Source: Prorocentrum cordatum
Taxonomy: Eukaryota; Sar; Dinophyceae; Prorocentrales; Prorocentraceae
Direction: 5' to 3'
Length of the DNA stretch: 64,000 nucleotides
Assembly (NCBI GenBank): GCA_963575745.1
Contig: CAUYUJ010016145.1
Location: 120,618-184,617 of the forward strand
The notes beneath the pieces were generated by a model. The model saw only the letters and a program-made list of their open reading frames with translations, was not told the origin of the DNA and searched no databases. The translations under genes and the position numbers were made by a program. Each line of letters starts with the position of its first letter. The first letter of the stretch is position 1. Below, piece by piece: positions 20,216 through 30,600 of this stretch.

Positions 20216-20476
20216 TGGCGTCGTGCAGCTTGTAGCATCGCTGCAAAGCACAAGGTCCAGGCCTTTTCTTATCGAGTAGTTTGCAGGCGGATGTGGCACG
20301 CGCCTGCAAGATTAATTCACCTCGGGCAGGCCCGAGCAGGATGCCGGGTGACGTCCCCTGTGTTCCCGCCAGATAGATGGGGTTCATTCCCTACCTAGGT
20401 TCTGCCTAGAAGGGTGCTTACCCTCTATCTTAAAGGGGCTGGGCAGTGTAACTCGCCCCGGGCGGTTCCCCCGGCA
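20216..20476. other. No recognised feature
   Basis: Unique-looking sequence between the channel remnant and satellite DNA. Confidence 0.4.
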
Positions 20477-21175
20477 TCCGCCCCGCGGTTCCCCCATTTA
20501 CGTCCCCTTAGCTTAGCGTTGCTTATCTCATCTTAGTTTAGCTTATTTCATCTTAGCTTAGCTTAGCTTCATCTTAGCTCAGGGTTATCTTAGCTTAGTT
20601 TACCTTCATCTTAGCTTCGCTGAGCTTTAGCATAGCAGAGCACAGCATAGCATAGCGTAGCATAGCATAGCGCAGCACAGCATATCATACCATAGCCCAG
20701 CATAGCATAGCATAGCGCAGCATAGCATAGCATAGCATAGCGCAGCACAGCACAGCACAGCACAGCGCAGCATAGCAGGTTCCCCCAGTATCCGCCCCGC
20801 GGTTCCCCCAGTTACGTCCCCTTAGCTTAGCGTTGCTTATCTCATCTTAGCTTAGCTTATTTCATCTTAGCTTAGCTTAGCTTCATCTTAGCTCAGGTTT
20901 ATCTTAACTTAGTGTACCTTCATCTTAGCTTCGCTGAGCTTTAGCATAGCAGAGCACAGCATAGCATAGCGTATCATAGCATAGCGCAGCACAGCATATC
21001 ATAGCATAGCAGCATAGCATAGCATAGCGCAGCACAGCACAGCGCAGCATAGCACAGCATAGCACAGCGCAGCATAGCATAGCATAGTTGTCTACCGAGG
21101 CGTGTTCTAGCTTTAGCTTAGCTGTTGCTTAGCTTTAGCTTAGCTTTAGCTTAGCTTCAGCTTAGCTTTACTGTT
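20477..21175. repeat. Two tandem ~314-bp units made of TTAGC and GCATA pentamers
   Basis: TCCGCCCCGCGGTTCCCCCA begins at 20,477 and 20,791, a period of 314 bp. Each unit goes from TTAGCTTAGC pentamers through CATCTTAG to GCATAGCATAGCGCAGCACA pentamers. The tail to 21,175 is again TTAGC pentamers. Confidence 0.9.
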
Positions 21176-21740
21176 TCTACTAATGCTGCTTTCCTGGGGG
21201 CTCCAACTCCTGTTTAGGGTCGCACTGGGATAATTATTGTTCTTTCTTAGCACCTTTGTCCTCCACCCTTTTAATCGTCCTCCGCCTCATTCTGCTCGTC
21301 GACCTGAACAGTTTGGTTTCCATTCAACGCTACATGGGCCTTCGCTGCTTCCCACCACGTGCGTGTCTACAGGCTGCCGCCTCTGCCGCCGACCACAAAG
21401 ATGGCCTTGGGGATTTGTTTGCGTTGTGCTCGGACGGTCTTCTTCGGGCGGCCTTGGAGGCTTCGCGGGCGGTTCTGGAGCGTCGGGAAGGCGAAACAGC
21501 AGGAAATCGAAAACCACGCAAGCTAATGTTTTTCACGTCTTTGGTGCGTTCTCCGCCGGGGACCCCTTTTCCTTCTCCATGCAACTAATCTTGCTTGAGC
21601 CTGAAGAAAAACCTCCCCTGAGACAGGCGCAGACTTACCGCCGATTCTTCTCGAAGAGGTTTTCGAAGGTTTTTTTGCGTTCGTGGGACTTCAGCGTGGG
21701 CCTTTAGTTATTGAGGCTCTGCGGGTTCGCGGCGACGTTG
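21176..21740. other. No gene recognised
   Basis: Open frames exist on the plus strand (for example 21,237-21,707) but show no domain, and composition is not clearly coding. A weak gene cannot be excluded. Confidence 0.35.
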
Positions 21741-22245
21741 CAGGTCTTATCGGGAGACGCGGCTTTGCCTAGTTTGCCCACGCGTGCCTGTACACGTGTC
21801 GTCAGTCAACGTTGTGCAGACATTGTAACACGAGTTCGGGAGTGCATGTTTTGCAGACGCGGTGTTGCCTTGTCTGGTGAGACACACCTATACGAGTGGA
21901 TCAGATTTTTCTGGGGACACATCGTGACGTAAGCCTACAGATGCAGCGTCTGCAGGCGTGGTTTTCTTCAGCGTGTCCTGGTACAGGTTCATGCGCAGGT
22001 CAGCCCACATCGTGTAGACATCGCGACATGAAGCACTACAAATATTCTTGCTGACGTCGATCAGCCCACTGCGCGTAGACATCACCGAATGAGGTTAGGA
22101 CTGAATCGTTTGCAGACGCGGCTTTCCTTATTTTGTCGTGACACCTGTATGTGTAGATGAGCATGTACATGCGCGCAAGTCGAGTGCGAGTGGGTATAGG
22201 CGTGCGTGTGAGTCAACGCTGTTGCGCATACTTCGTCATGAGTTG
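21741..22245. repeat. Diverged tandem repeat of ~100 bp
   Basis: Recurring GCAGACGCGG(C/T)(T/G)TT and AGTCAACG(T/C)TG or CAGCCCAC(A/T)(T/G)CG(T/C)GTAGACATC blocks indicate about five degenerate copies of a roughly 100-bp unit. Confidence 0.5.
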
Positions 22246-22294
22246 TTCGAGGGGTTGATGAAGTGGCCAATCGGGGAGGCCGTTATGGCACAGC

Positions 22295-24210
22295 TGCCGG
22301 GGCAGAGCTTCCGTGGGGCGGGGATGCCGAGGCCAGGAGGGGGGCGTCGGTGGGTTCCGGGCGAGAAATTGTGGGGTGGGGGGGCCCAAGAACAGAGTTG
22401 CCGTGGGTTGGGGGTGCCGAGGCCAGGAGGGGAGCGTCGGTGGGTTCCGGGCGAGAAATTGTAGGGCGCGGGGTCCCAAGAACAGAGCTGCCGTGGGTTG
22501 GGAGTGCCGGGACCAGGAGGGGGGCGTCGGTGAGTTCCAGGTGAAATTGCGGGGTGGGGGGGCCCAAGACCAGAGGTTCCGTGGGGTGGGGGGGGGCGTC
22601 GGTGGGCTCCGGGCGAGAAATTGTTGTCTGCGGGGTCCCAAGAACAGAGGTTCCGTGGGGCGGGGATGCCGAGGCCAGGAGGGGGGCGTCGGTGCGTTCT
22701 GGGCGAGAAATTGCGGGGGGTGGGGGGGCGTCGGCGGGCTCCGAGCGAGAAATTGTGGGATGGTGGGTCCCAAGAACAGAGGTTCCGTGGGGCGGGGATG
22801 CCGAGGCCAGGAGGGGGAGGTCGGCGGGTTCTGGGCGAGAAATTATTGGGTGGGGGGCCCCAAGAACAGAGGTTCCGTGGGGCGGGGATGCCGAGGCCAG
22901 AAGGGGGGCGTCGGTGGGTTCTGGGCGAGAAATTGTAGAGCGCGGGGTCACAAGAACAAAAGTTATGCGGGGTGGGGATGCCGAGACCATGAAAGAGCGT
23001 CGGTGGGTTCCGGGCGAGAAATTGTGGGGTGGGGGGGCACAAGAACAAAGCTACCGTGGGCCGCGGGTTGGGGGTGCCGAAGCCAGGAGGGGGGCGTCGG
23101 TGGGTTCCGGGCGAGAAATTGCGGGGTGGGGGGTGGGGGATCCGGGCGAGACATTGCGGGGGGGGCGCCCCGAGAACAGAGGTTCCGTGAGGTGCGGGAG
23201 TGCCGAGGCCAGGAGGGGGGCGTCGGTGTGCTCCAGGCGAGAATTTGTAGGGCGGGGGGGCCCAAGGGCAGAGCTGCCGTGGGTTGGGGGTGTCGAGGCC
23301 AGGAGGGGGGAGTCGGTGGGTTTCGGGTGAGAAATTGCGGGGTGGGGGGTCCCAAGAACGGATGTTCCGTGGAATGGAGATGCCGAGGCCTGGAGGGGGG
23401 CGTCGGTGGGTTCCGGGCGAGAAATTGCGGGGTGGGGGGTCCTAAGAAAAGAGCTGCGTGCCGTGAGGTGGGGATGCCGAGGCCAGGAAGGGGGGCGTCG
23501 GTGGGTTCCGGGGGAATGCCGAGGCCAGGAGGGGGGCGTCGATCGGAGGGTTACGGGCGAGAAATTGCAAGGCTGGGGGTCGCAGGACTAGAGCTGCCGT
23601 GTGTTGGGGGTGCCGAGGCCAGGAGGGGCGCCGGTGGGTTCCGGGCAAGAAGCTCAAGGCGGGGAGTCCCAAGAACAGAGGTTCCGCGGGGCGGGGATGC
23701 CGAGGCCAGGAGGGGAAATTCCGGGGTGGGGGGTCGCAAGAACAGAGTTGCCGTGTCTTGGGGGTGCCGAGACCAGGAGGGGGGCGTCGGTGGGAACCGG
23801 GCGAGACCTTGTGGGAGTGGGGGGCCCCAAGAACAGAGCTGCCGTGGGTTGGTTCCGGGCGAGAAATTGTAGGGTGGGGGGGCCCGAGAACAGAGCTGCC
23901 GTGGCGCCGAGGCCAGAAGGGGGGCGTCGGTGGGCTCCAGGTGAGAAATTTCGGGGTGGGGGATCCCAGGAACAGAACTGCCGCGAGGCGAAAGGGGGGC
24001 GTCGGTGGGTTCCGGGCGAGAAATTGTGGGGTGGGGGGTCCCAAGAACAGAGTTGCCGTGGGTTGGGGGTGCCGAGGCCAAAACGAGGGCGTCGGTGGGC
24101 TCCAGGTGAGAAATTGCGGGGGTGGGGGGTCCCAAGAACAAAGCTGCCGTGGGTTGGGGGGGCCGAGGCTAAGAGGGGGGCGTCGGTGGGTTCTGGAAGG
24201 GGGGGGCGGA
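22295..24210 (+). repeat. 93-bp minisatellite, about 20 copies
   Basis: Unit: GATGCCGAGGCCAGGAGGGG, then GCGTCGGTGGGTTCCGGGCG, AGAAATTG and GGGGTCCCAAGAACAGAG. The usual period of 93 bp equals 31 codons, so open frames run through in several frames on both strands and give a 31-residue peptide repeat (RGCRGQEGGVGGFRARNCG). I treat this as non-coding. Confidence 0.9.
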
Positions 24211-24413
24211 CAAATTTCGAATGAATATTGGCTGGGGCAGATGCACGTTTGTTGCCAAGGTCGTCCGCACACGCCTCTGGGGGTCGGCGGATTTCACCCG
24301 TCATCAGTCCAAGCACATATGATCACATTGAGTGGCCAATGCGCCATCTTGCGCGAGGTGATCAGTTCCAGTCCCCCCCTCTTGTGTTCAGCGTGTGTGT
24401 AAATATAAGCACA

Positions 24414-24417
<4 letters not shown>
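24211..24417. other. No recognised feature
   Basis: Unique-looking spacer before an AT microsatellite. Confidence 0.4.
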
Positions 24418-24458
<41 letters not shown>

Positions 24459-24552
24459 ATGTGTATGTATATATATATGTGTATATATATACATATATAT
24501 GTGTATATATGTATATATATACACAAATATAAATATATGTGTGTGTATATCG
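24418..24552. repeat. TA/TATG microsatellite
   Basis: TATATATA tract with GTGTATGT interruptions. Confidence 0.95.
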
Positions 24553-25220
24553 GAGTAGGCCGGGGGGGGTCGGGCTGGTGCCACCCTCCCCCATGGGTGC
24601 CCCCTGGGACTTTTAGGGGGTCACAGACCCCCCGGGACAACCCCGGGCCGCATCCAAATTGCCCACGACAGGCCACGCGAGCCGTACAGATGGTCCAGAA
24701 AGCCTCAAGAAGGCCCGAAGACGCCCAAGATGGCCCCAAGACAGTCCAAGAAGCCCCGAAGCCGCCTCAAGACGCTTCAAAGAAGCGTCCCGAGAGAGCC
24801 CCGAAAGGCCAAAATCGATGATTTGCCATTGTGTGTTTCGATGTTTTTGGTTTCGATCGCCTGTTCATTTTTTCGACGCTCCAACAAGGCCCAACAGGTC
24901 CTCAAGAGCGCCCCAAGACTGCCCTGGAGGCCCCCCACACGACCTGAAGACGCCCTGGACAGCCCCAAGACAGCCCAAGTGGCGCCCCCGAGGGCCCCAG
25001 AAAGCCCAAGACGGCCCCGAGAAGGTTTCCAGAGGGGTCCACGAGGGAAAAACTAAAAGTCAAAATTTTATTTCCCCGCCCTGAAAGCTTCCCAGGAGGC
25101 CCCGGGAGAGCCCCAAGACGCGCCAAGGAGGCCCCCAAGAGGACCCGAGGAGGTCCCCAAGAGGCCCCCCAAAAAAACCTAAGAGGCCCCAACACGAGCG
25201 CCGCGCTGCGCAGACGCCGT
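24553..25220 (+). repeat. CCAAGAGGCCCC-type repeat after an AT tract
   Basis: Starts AGGCCGGGGGGGGTCGGGCT beside the TA tract, as at 37,465, then runs through GCCCAAGACGGCCCC-type units. It includes GCCACGCGAGCCGTACAGATG, also found at 12,147, so the two loci share more than the short motif. Confidence 0.7.
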
Positions 25221-25504
25221 CGCGCAAACTTCTCGGGCCTAGGCGGTTCCAGGAGATGTTCCCGGAGGGACCTCCAGGGACATTTGCTTCGGGGGGGCGG
25301 TGATCCACGCCCTGCCCCTTGCCGTCGTCGTCGTTGTTATCGTGGGCGTCATCGTCGTCGGCTCTTTTTGAAACTGTTCGTAGGTTTTTGGTAGAGATTC
25401 GGGGCTCGGAGTTCGATAAGGTTTTTCGCAGTTTTCGGCCCCAAGGGGCCCGTTTTCGGGTCCCGGGAGTACAACATCAACCCCTGGACATGTTGTGGAT
25501 CTAT
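25221..25504. other. No recognised feature
   Basis: Unique-looking sequence before the microsatellite that flanks the large retroelement. Confidence 0.4.
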
Positions 25505-25641
25505 GTATATATATACACACACATACATACATACATACATACATACATACATACATACATACATACACACATACATACATACGTACGTACATACATACAT
25601 ACATACATACATGCATGCATGCATGCATGCATGCATGCATG
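25505..25641. repeat. ACAT/ATGC microsatellite flanking the large retroelement
   Basis: ACATACATACAT array changing to ATGCATGCATGC, which meets repeat A1 at 25,642. The right flank (34,075 on) has the same ACATACAT-then-ATGC order, consistent with insertion into one array. Confidence 0.9.
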
Positions 25642-25728
25642 CATGTATACGTTTACGGTAGATGTGTGGGCGTCAGGGGGGGTGCGTGTCACATCGGCCG
25701 CATTCGCTTGCATGGCAGCTGTTCTGGC
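25642..25728 (+). repeat. Split direct repeat A1
   Basis: CATGTATACGTTTACGGTAG through GGCAGCTGTTCTGGC, 87 bp. It matches A2 at 33,557-33,643, also 87 bp, with two visible differences. Confidence 0.95.
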
Positions 25729-25753
25729 TGGTTCTGCGCCCTCCAGGGAGGGC

Positions 25754-26062
25754 ATGGACGCCCCCGGGACCACCGTGCCGCGCCCTTCGCCCGTGCGATA
25801 CTGCGGGTGGTGCGCGGGACCCCTCGGGCGAGGGGAGTCGCTGGCCCTGGCCGAGGGCGGGTCCCTCCTGGAGGTCTGCGAGCTGTGCTACATCATCGGT
25901 CTGATTCGGCAGGCGGCGTGGCGCGCCCGCCTCAGCGTGGAGGAGAGGGCGGCGCTGCTCGACTCCGCCCGGCTCCTGGGCGCGCTGCTCTCCGCGCTCG
26001 CCGGCCTGGGGCTCGATGGCGCCGAAGGCGAAGGCCGTCGCCAAGGGCAAAGCCAAGGCTAA
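25754..26062 (+). CDS. Small CxxC protein (5' ORF of the retroelement)
   Basis: 102 residues from the ATG at 25,754. It carries two Cys pairs, CGWC (about residues 17-20) and CELC (about 42-45), 21 residues apart, which could bind one zinc ion, followed by a helical region (RARLSVEERAALLDSARLLG). It sits directly after A1 and overlaps the gag-like ORF start at 26,016 by 47 bp in another frame. Its function is unknown; a nucleic-acid-binding or regulatory role in the element is a guess. The reading frame extends upstream of this ATG through A1, but starting inside the terminal repeat is less likely. The intact Cys pairs in this position argue for a real gene. Confidence 0.6.
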   Translation: MDAPGTTVPRPSPVRYCGWCAGPLGRGESLALAEGGSLLEVCELCYIIGLIRQAAWRARLSVEERAALLDSARLLGALLSALAGLGLDGAEGEGRRQGQSQG

Positions 26063-27617
26063 GGCTAAGGCGAAGGCCTTGGGCCGAGGACGCGCCCGCG
26101 GCCGAGGGCGCGGCGCCGGCGGCCTCGGGCGAGGAGCCGCGGGGAGAGGCGGAGGTGCCGCCGCCTTCCCGCCTGTTGCCCCGGGCCTGGCGGCGGCCGC
26201 GGCGGTCGGCGGCGCCGCGGCGGCCGCGCCCGCGGGCGGCGGTGCCGGCGCGCCCGCGGTGCCTGGCCTAGCGGCGCTGCCCGGCCTGCCAGGCTTCGGA
26301 GGCGGCGGGGCTGCTGGGGCGCCCCCGGCGGGCGGCGCCGTGCCTGACGGCGGAGGTGCCCCCCCCAGCGGCGCGGGCGCCGCGCTGGTGGGCGCGCTCG
26401 CGGGCGGCGGCGGCGGCCCTCCTGGAGGCCCTCCTCCTGGCGCGGTGCCGGGGGCCCCGGCGATCCCTGGTGTGCCGATCGCGGTGGCTGGCGGTCCCAT
26501 CGCCCCAGCGGGCGGCGCGCAGCTGGGACCACTCGTGGACGGTCCGTGGCGTCAGGCCGTGACTCTGATTGGCGCCGACTGGCGCCGAGGGGTGAATCTC
26601 GAGCTCCCGACCTTCGACGCAGCTGGAGGCATCAGCGGGACGGCCCTCTTCGAGGTAGAGGAGATCGGCACCACGGGCCCCTCAGGGCAGTACCTGAGCG
26701 CCCAGTTCAGGGGGGCGTCGCTGGCGGCCGAGGCGATGCGGCTGGACGGCCTGTTCCCACCGCGCGGCACCGGGCCTGCGGGCCTCCTGCACTTGCGCGG
26801 GCAGGGACCGGCGCTGTGCGGGGAGCCCGCTGTGCCAGGCCGAGGAGTCCTGCATGTCGAGTGGCTGCGGCTGCGCTCGAACCGCGGGTTCGTGGAGCCG
26901 TGGGTGCGGCCGAGCGCCTTCGGTGGGCGCGGCGGCGGCGGCGCCTTGGCGGGGGGCGCCCCAGCCGGGGGCGCGGCCCCCGACCGCCTGGCGGCAGCTG
27001 CCGCGGCGCGCGCGCAGGCCGCTACGGCGACGCCTGGCCGCGCCGGTGGCGGTCGCGGCCGCCGCCGCCCCCGGAGCTCCTCGGCCTCGCGCAGCGACGA
27101 CGACGGTGAGTCGCGTTTTCGCGAGGCCCCCTCCCGCGGCGGCAGCGCACGGCTGCTGGCGGAGAAGCGCCCAGGCGCCCTGTACGACGAGGCGACGAAG
27201 AACATCGGGCGCGTCATGGGCCTGCGGGAGGGGGCGGACGGCTCAGAGGTTCGAGCGAAGGTCGTGGGCTACCTGCAGGCCGTGGTGTTCGGCCATCACC
27301 CTCCAGGGCAGATGCGGATCAACACTCAGCGGGAGCTGCAGACGCTGGCGACCGCGCTGGACCTGCTGGAGTGTGGGTGCCTGGCGGAGTTGAGCGACGT
27401 GTTGATGCAGCGCTTCAAGGCTCTGGAGCTGTCGCTGTCCGACGCGAGCTGGCAGGTGGCGAGCGAGCTGGAGATCGTGCCGGACGCGCGGCCCTCGCTG
27501 GCCTCGATGGGCGAGCAGGACCTGGCGCGGCGGGCGGCACTGCTGCGCAGGAGGCTGATGGACGCGAAGAGCCGCGGCGCCCTCGGCGGCAAGGGTCAGG
27601 GCGAGCGCCAAGCTTGA
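26016..27617 (+). CDS. Gag-like protein of the retroelement
   Basis: 533 residues. The N-terminus is a Lys/Ala tract (KAKAVAKGKAKAKAKAKALG) followed by Arg/Gly-rich and then long Ala/Gly/Pro low-complexity sequence, probably an RNA-binding disordered region. From about residue 180 a folded-looking part begins (LVDGPWRQAVTLIGADWRRG ... LFEVEEIGTTGPSGQYLSAQ). A second Gly/Arg-rich linker follows, then a helical C-terminal domain (LYDEATKNIGRVMGLREG ... LQTLATALDLLECGCLAELS ... LMQRFKALELSLSDASWQVA). From memory, the last domain resembles the protein preceding RT in other dinoflagellate tyrosine-recombinase elements, and gag function is inferred from order. It overlaps the upstream small ORF, and its end overlaps the open pol frame by 247 bp, so pol may be made by frameshifting. 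Confidence 0.7.
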   Translation: MAPKAKAVAKGKAKAKAKAKALGRGRARGRGRGAGGLGRGAAGRGGGAAAFPPVAPGLAAAAAVGGAAAAAPAGGGAGAPAVPGLAALPGLPGFGGGGAAGAPPAGGAVPDGGGAPPSGAGAALVGALAGGGGGPPGGPPPGAVPGAPAIPGVPIAVAGGPIAPAGGAQLGPLVDGPWRQAVTLIGADWRRGVNLELPTFDAAGGISGTALFEVEEIGTTGPSGQYLSAQFRGASLAAEAMRLDGLFPPRGTGPAGLLHLRGQGPALCGEPAVPGRGVLHVEWLRLRSNRGFVEPWVRPSAFGGRGGGGALAGGAPAGGAAPDRLAAAAAARAQAATATPGRAGGGRGRRRPRSSSASRSDDDGESRFREAPSRGGSARLLAEKRPGALYDEATKNIGRVMGLREGADGSEVRAKVVGYLQAVVFGHHPPGQMRINTQRELQTLATALDLLECGCLAELSDVLMQRFKALELSLSDASWQVASELEIVPDARPSLASMGEQDLARRAALLRRRLMDAKSRGALGGKGQGERQA

Positions 27618-30600
27618 CCCGAGGAGGCGAGGCGCGGGAGCGGCGGAGCCCACTCGCCCTCGCCGAGCCGCCAGCAGGGCCGCGGTCGCGGGAAGAGCCG
27701 CGGGCGCGGCCGAGGCCGCTTCTCCCCCCTGCCGGCGGGGAGCCCAGCACGGCCTTGGGCAGGGCCCGCAGCCGCAGCCCCGCCCGCGGGTCCGCCAGGC
27801 GCAGCGCGCTCAGGCAGCGCGGGCAGGTCACCGTCTCCGGGGGCGCTGAGGACGCCTCGAGGCGACAGCCCGCACCCGAGGGCGGCGGACGGGCCGAGGC
27901 GTGTCTCGCTGGCGACGAGCCCGGAGCGCCACGTCATCAGGCAGGACCAGCCCGCGGCTGCGGCGGCAGCGGGCCTGCAGCAAGGTCCGCCGCGAGGCCC
28001 GGCCCCCCCGAGCGGCCGCCGCCGTGGCGGCAGGAAGCACCGGGGCCGAGGCCGAGGCGGCCTTCCTGCGACGCTGGGGTGAGGCAGCGAGCTGATGGTG
28101 CCAGCGCTGATGATGCGCGTGCGAGTGCGACCGACTTTGGTGTGGTTGCCCGCTCGCGCAGACCGCCCTGGACTTCACCGTCGCGCTCGCCGCCTCCGAG
28201 ATTGGCTCCTGACCGTGGCGGCGCTGCCGCCTCTCGCCACCCAGCGCCCTCGTCGTGCCAGCCGGCCTGTGGTACGGATGCCGACTGTGACGGCGATCCG
28301 CTGGCAGAGTGGCGCGAGTGGGCTGGCGCGGCGAGCGATCTTCTACGAGAACCTTTCGACGTGGGCCCCGTGTTGTTGAACATAGTCCGCCAGTTCCCAG
28401 GCTCCTTCGGTCGCTTCACTAGATATTCCCTCGAGGTAAAGCCACGCGAGCATCCGGCCGACATGGGAGGTCGGCTTCAGCGAGATCTGTTGCCGTTACC
28501 ATACCCTTCGATCACCAGGTCCCAGATCGCCGAGCAGGGCGAGGACCCTTTGAGCGACAAGGAGTGGGAAGGACTACACTGCAGGCTGGTGGTCACTGTC
28601 CTGGCGCTAAACTGGGAGTCTGGGTTCCGCCCCCTGCAGCTGGCCAGGCCCTGCCGAGGTCGAGCCAACGCCGCGCAGCAGGCAGCCCTGGTCGCTCTCG
28701 GCCGCCGCCTCCTCTTGGCTACGCGGGCCGAGTCTGCTTCGCCGCCAGATCTTGACTGGAACGCGCGGCTGAAGGACCGCAAGATCGGCTACGGCGGGGA
28801 CGAGATCTCGGCCCCGCATCGGCTGACGCTGGAGCAGGTGCTGGACGGGCTGCCTCCGCCGGGCGTCGCGGCCCCCATCGAGGCGGCCGACCTCGCGACG
28901 GGGTTCGTGCGTGAGGCCCTCCTGGACCCGACGCTAGTGCTGCTGCCCGCTGCCCTGCGGCGGCCCGCGCCGACATCTGCGCGCGCGTGGGCCTCGCTCG
29001 AGGAGTGGCATCGGATTGTGCGGGCGCTCCACGAGCGCGGGATGGCGTCGGCGATCCCGAGCAGCGAGATTGCCTGTCGCGACGGAGCCCCGCTCCTGAA
29101 CGGGGCGCTCGGGGTGCCCAAGCCCCACGACGAGCCCATGGTCTGCAGCGACGGCGAGCGCAGGCCGGTCCTGAGGCCGATCACCAACCTCATCCCCTCG
29201 AACGCGTGCCAGGAGTGCATCGTGGGAGACACCCCTGAGATGCCGACCATGAGCCAGCTGAACGGCCTGGTGCTGACCGAGTCGGAGGATCTCCTGTGGA
29301 GCGGCGCGGACAGAAAGGCCTTCTTCTACGTCTTCCGCGCGCCGCCTGCGCGGTGGCCTTACATGGTGATAGGGCCGCCCGTCCCCTCGGAGTTGCTTGG
29401 CCTGAAGGACGGTGGGACCACGCACATCTGCCTGCGGGTGATCGGCATGGGCTGGATCAGTGCCGCGGGCGTGACGACCCACCTCCACCGGAACATGCTG
29501 CGGCGGAGCGCCTCTGTCCCTCGCGGCCTGCCGCCCAGCCAGGAGATTACTCGGCGCCGACGGCTGCCGTTCAGCGTGGAGAAGCCGTGCCCTCCGGCGT
29601 GGATGGTCTACATTGACAACCTGGAGGTCGCGGAGGTCGCGAGCAAGTCCGAGGCCACGACGCTGCGAGGGACGGTGCCCGAGCTCATCTCCGAGGCTCG
29701 CGCCTGCTATGCGGCTGCGGGCTCCCCGGGGTCGCCGGCCAAGGACATCCATCGAGTGCCGCGAGCGACGACCTTGGGGGAGCTCATCGACGGGGTCGAG
29801 GGCGTTCGGCGGCCCCCTGCGGGTTACCTTACCGAGATGGCCAGCCTCACGCTGTGGACGCTGAGCAAGAAGCGGGCCAGCATGCGGCTGGTGCGCATTC
29901 TGCTGGGCCGCTGGGTTCGTGTTCACTGCTTTCGGCGGCCACTGGCGGCCAGCTTTGCCTACACCTGGAAGTGGCTCGGGAACCCGCGCACTGGCGGCCG
30001 CTTCAGCGTGAGCGTGGTCGAGGACCTCTTGATGCGCCTTGCGCTGTCAGGGCTTTGCGTCGCTGACCTGCGCCTCGAAGTCGACCCCCTGGTGACCGCG
30101 TCGGATGCCTCGGAGGCCGCTGGCGCCGTGGTCTACGGCTACGCCCTCTCCGACCGCGGGCGCGCGCTGGCCGAGAGGCGGCAGCGGCCCGCGAACGCCG
30201 CCTGCGAGGAGGAGACCGCCCTCGTGACTGTCTTCGACGGCATCGGCGGCGGGCGCCGGGCTTTCGAGATCCTCGGACTGGTCCCTGCCGTGCACCTGTC
30301 ATTCGAGGTTGACCCCACGGCGGTGCGGGTGGCCCGGCGCAGCTACCCCAGCACGCAGCACCTGGGGGACGTGACGGAGGCGGACCCGGCGGCCCTGGCA
30401 GCCCTGCTGCGCGCCCGAGGCCAGGTGTCGCGTGTGCTGGTGGTGGGCGGCTTCCCGTGCCAGGTCTTCGCGGGCCTCAACGTTGCTCGGCAGGGTCTCG
30501 ACGACCCGCGCGCGGGCCTGTCTGACCACATGGTGCGGATCGTGGACGGGCTGCGGACGGCCATGCCGGAGGCGTCGATCGACTTCCTCGGGGAGAACGT

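Noticed and set aside
20640-21100. tRNA or snRNA cluster in the GCATAG region
   Set aside because: The sequence is a pentamer satellite; no cloverleaf or box elements were found.
22236-24272. Repetitive Pro-rich minus-strand protein and plus-strand Gly/Arg-rich protein
   Set aside because: A 93-bp minisatellite keeps several frames open on both strands; there are no start context or flanking coding signals.
24418-24552. TATA-box or promoter in the AT tract
   Set aside because: It is a plain microsatellite and dinoflagellate promoters are not TATA-based; no gene starts next to it.
26065-27217. Long minus-strand open frames opposite gag and pol
   Set aside because: High-GC antisense shadows of the retroelement genes; the plus strand carries the catalytic motifs.
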